A stretch of DNA of 49,183 nucleotides from the NCBI GenBank assembly GCA_019115185.1, contig DXDZ01000022.1, forward strand, positions 1-49,183, read 5' to 3'. Below the pieces are notes generated by a model that was not told the DNA's origin, searched no databases, and saw nothing but the letters and a program-made list of their open reading frames with translations. The DNA comes from Candidatus Agathobaculum merdipullorum. GTDB taxonomy: Bacteria > Bacillota > Clostridia > Oscillospirales > Butyricicoccaceae. Shown here piece after piece: positions 46,572 to 49,183 of the stretch. Positions within the stretch are counted from its first letter, which is position 1, and each line of letters starts with the position of its first letter. A program made the position numbers and the translations under genes.

Positions 46572-49097
46572 ATGAAACAACGATTTCGCGTCGGCGGGAT
46601 GAGCTGTGCGGCGTGCTCGGCACATGTCGAAAAGAGCGTTTCCGCGGTGCCGGGTGTGCGCGAGGTGCAGGTCAATTTGCTGGCGGGCAGCATGACGGTG
46701 GAGTACGACGAGGGCGCATGCAGTGATGCGCAGATCATCCGCGCGGTCGAGGAGGGTGGCTACACTGCCGCTGTGGACAGCGGTACACGCGCGGCTGCGC
46801 CCGCAAAGGGCGCGTCGCCCGAGGACGATTTGGCTGAGATGAAAAAACGCATCCTCGTTTCCGCGGTGTTCCTCATTATTTTAATGTATTTTTCCATTGG
46901 GCCGATGGTGGGCCTGCCGCTGCCCGGTTTTGTCAGCGGCGCGACGCATGCGTTTGCACTGGCGCTGGTGCAGCTGCTGCTGACGCTGCCCATCCTGCTG
47001 GTCAACCGCAAGTATTTTATCAATGGTTTTCGCACGCTTTTGCACCGCGCGCCGACGATGGATGCGCTGATCGCAGTCGGTTCGGGTGCGTCCGTGGTGT
47101 ACGGCGTGTATGCGCTGTTTCAGATCGGCTACGCGGGCGCTGCGGGCGATCTGGCGCGTGTGCATGAATACGCGCACGATCTGTATTTTGAGTCGGCGGG
47201 CATGATCCTGACGCTGGTCACGCTCGGCAAGTTCTTTGAGGCACGCGCCAAGCGCAAAACCGGCGAGGCCATCGCCGCGCTCATGGATCTGCGGCCGCAG
47301 ACTGCGTCGGTCATACGCGGCGAACAGGAGGTCACGGTGCCGATCGAAGAGGTGCGCGTGGGCGATTATGTGATCGTGCGCGCGGGGCAGTCCGTCCCGG
47401 TGGATGGTCAGATCGTTGAGGGCTACGCTTATCTGGACGAGAGCGCCATCACAGGCGAGTCCATGCCGGTGGAAAAGCACAAGGGCGACACCGTAATCGG
47501 CGCAACTGTGACGAAAAACGGATATTTTGCAATGAAAGCGTCTCGCGTGGGCGACGATACGACCCTGTCCCAGATCATTCGGCTGGTTGAGGAGGCGGGC
47601 GCGTCCAAAGCGCCGATCGCCAAGCTCGCGGATAAGGTTGCGGGCGTGTTTGTGCCGGTCGTAATGGCGATTGCGCTGGTGACCGCGATCATTTGGCTGG
47701 TGGTTGGAGAGACACCGAGCTTTGCACTGACCCGCGCGATCGCGGTGCTGGTGATTTCCTGCCCGTGCGCGCTGGGATTGGCAACGCCGGTCGCCATTAT
47801 GGTCGGCACGGGCGTGGGCGCGAAAAACGGCGTACTGTTCCAGTCGGCCGAGGCGCTCGAAAACCTGCATAATGTGGACTGTGTTGTGCTGGATAAGACC
47901 GGCACGGTCACCGAGGGCCGTCCGGTTGTGACCGACGTCAAATCCTTCGGCGTCGAGCCGGAAGATCTGCTGTCGCTGGCGCTGTCCCTTGAGGTGCACA
48001 GCGATCATCCGCTCGCGGACGCTATCGTGCGCTATGCGCGCGCCAAGCATGTCAAGGAGCGCAAAACCGACTCGTTTGAAATGATTGAAGGGCAGGGCGT
48101 GCGCGCGGTGATCGACGGCGTGCGCTGCATGGCGGGCAATGGCCGCATGCTGCTGGCAAACGGTTTGGCGCTGTCGCGCTCGATGAAGCAGATGGGAGAA
48201 AGCCTTGCCGCCGCCGGCAAAACGCCGCTGTATTTTGCAGCAAACCGACAGGTGGTTGGCATTTTTGCGGTGGCAGATGTGCTCAAGCCGAGCAGCCGCG
48301 CCGCAGTCGATGAACTGCAAAAGCTGGGTGTACAGGTGACGCTGCTGACCGGTGACAACAAGGCGACTGCGCAGTCGATCGCCGCCGAGCTGGGCGTGCA
48401 GGATGTGGTGGCGGAGGTGCTGCCGCAGGATAAGGAGCGCGTGGTACGCGAAAAGCAGGAGCAGGGCCGCAAGGTGGCCATGATCGGCGACGGCATTAAC
48501 GATGCGCCCGCGCTCGCGCGTGCGGATGTGGGCATCGCCATCGGCGCTGGCACGGATGTGGCCATTGCGTCGGCGGATGTGGTGCTGATGAAGAGCGACC
48601 TGATGGACGCAGTGGACGCGATCCGTCTGTCACGCCAGACCATGCGCAATATCCGTCAGAATCTGTTCTGGGCGTTTTTCTATAACTGCATTGGCATTCC
48701 GATCGCGGCGGGCGTGCTGTGGCTGCCGCTGGGACTCAAGCTCAGCCCGATGATTGGTGCGGCCGCAATGAGTTTAAGCTCGGTTTGTGTGGTTTCCAAC
48801 GCATTGCGTTTAAAGTTTTTCAAGGCATCTCCCAAGCCGGAGAGCGGCCAATGTGTAGTACTGCCGAAGGAGGAAGCAAATAAAATGGAACAGACCAAGG
48901 TAATTCAAATCGAAGGCATGATGTGTGAGCATTGCGTAGCGCATGTGACAAAGGCGCTCGAGGCACTGCCGGGCGTCGCGGCGCAGGTGGACCTGCAGAG
49001 CGGCACGGCAACGGTTCAGGGCAATACGCTGCCGGACGACGCTAAGTTGACTGAGGCGGTCGAGCAGGCAGGCTATAAGGTGGTCGGCCTCAAATGA
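46572..49097 (+). CDS. copA: Copper-translocating P1B-type ATPase with N-terminal HMA and C-terminal CopZ-like HMA domain
   Basis: GMSCAACSAHVE N-terminal HMA; CPC motif SCPCALGLATP; DKTGTVTEG; C-terminal GMMCEHCVAHVTKALEALPGV. Confidence 0.95.
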   Translation: MKQRFRVGGMSCAACSAHVEKSVSAVPGVREVQVNLLAGSMTVEYDEGACSDAQIIRAVEEGGYTAAVDSGTRAAAPAKGASPEDDLAEMKKRILVSAVFLIILMYFSIGPMVGLPLPGFVSGATHAFALALVQLLLTLPILLVNRKYFINGFRTLLHRAPTMDALIAVGSGASVVYGVYALFQIGYAGAAGDLARVHEYAHDLYFESAGMILTLVTLGKFFEARAKRKTGEAIAALMDLRPQTASVIRGEQEVTVPIEEVRVGDYVIVRAGQSVPVDGQIVEGYAYLDESAITGESMPVEKHKGDTVIGATVTKNGYFAMKASRVGDDTTLSQIIRLVEEAGASKAPIAKLADKVAGVFVPVVMAIALVTAIIWLVVGETPSFALTRAIAVLVISCPCALGLATPVAIMVGTGVGAKNGVLFQSAEALENLHNVDCVVLDKTGTVTEGRPVVTDVKSFGVEPEDLLSLALSLEVHSDHPLADAIVRYARAKHVKERKTDSFEMIEGQGVRAVIDGVRCMAGNGRMLLANGLALSRSMKQMGESLAAAGKTPLYFAANRQVVGIFAVADVLKPSSRAAVDELQKLGVQVTLLTGDNKATAQSIAAELGVQDVVAEVLPQDKERVVREKQEQGRKVAMIGDGINDAPALARADVGIAIGAGTDVAIASADVVLMKSDLMDAVDAIRLSRQTMRNIRQNLFWAFFYNCIGIPIAAGVLWLPLGLKLSPMIGAAAMSLSSVCVVSNALRLKFFKASPKPESGQCVVLPKEEANKMEQTKVIQIEGMMCEHCVAHVTKALEALPGVAAQVDLQSGTATVQGNTLPDDAKLTEAVEQAGYKVVGLK
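48885..49097 (+). CDS. copZ: Possible independently translated CopZ-like metallochaperone (in-frame within copA)
   Basis: In-frame ATG preceded by AAGGAGG (48867-48873): MEQTKVIQIEGMMCEHCVAHVTKALEALPGVAAQVDLQSGTATVQGNTLPDDAKLTEAVEQAGYKVVGLK. Confidence 0.5.
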   Translation: MEQTKVIQIEGMMCEHCVAHVTKALEALPGVAAQVDLQSGTATVQGNTLPDDAKLTEAVEQAGYKVVGLK

Positions 49098-49183
49098 GGG
49101 CGGACCGGAAAAAGGTCGAGCCGCTGCTGCGCACGGCGCGCGGCCAGCTCGACGGTGTACTCAAGATGATCGAGGATGACCGT
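49094..49183 (+). CDS. csoR: CsoR-type metal-sensing transcriptional repressor (N-terminal fragment, runs off window)
   Basis: MRADRKKVEPLLRTARGQLDGVLKMIEDDR; ATGA overlap with copA stop; RxxxARGQLDGVLKMIEDDR is typical of the CsoR/RcnR (DUF156) family. Confidence 0.8.
   Translation, partial: MRADRKKVEPLLRTARGQLDGVLKMIEDDR

Overview
The window looks chromosomal, from a spore-forming Clostridia/Oscillospiraceae-type Firmicute (inferred from spoIIAA-spoIIAB-sigF, T-boxes and an S-box). Ordinary content: ygiQ (partial), ireB, pheT/pheS with a T-box, T-box-valS, folC, the sigF operon, a pcrA-type helicase, feoA/feoB, a split 2-hydroxyacyl-CoA-dehydratase-activase-like protein, S-box-metK, a PadR module, an aldose-1-epimerase-like gene, and copA with a csoR start. 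Main discovery candidate: feoB is cut into two colinear minus-strand halves, N-half 35632-36801 and C-half 17995-18827, by about 16.87 kb of DNA. The junctions read as the attL/attR of a large serine recombinase. They share a central CA dinucleotide, the two element-side arms are 23-nt near-perfect inverted repeats (21/23) that would rebuild a 48-bp attP, and recombination at the core restores the FeoB frame (...CGKQSLTMC|MGFGCNACGVTGC...). The island carries a serine recombinase (26539-28161), SLH surface proteins, a frameshifted chemoreceptor, a purine permease plus apt, a YibE/F protein and a secreted phosphoesterase. Second candidate: a compact type I toxin-antitoxin-like locus at 1380-1660, with a 22-aa hydrophobic peptide, an SD-sequestering hairpin, a convergent antisense promoter, a shared bidirectional terminator, and identical 5' leaders on both RNAs. 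Other points: an array of six hairpins between pheS and pheT, phased repeats at a divergent ribbon-helix-helix promoter, and a CopA with a C-terminal CopZ domain that has its own in-frame SD and start.
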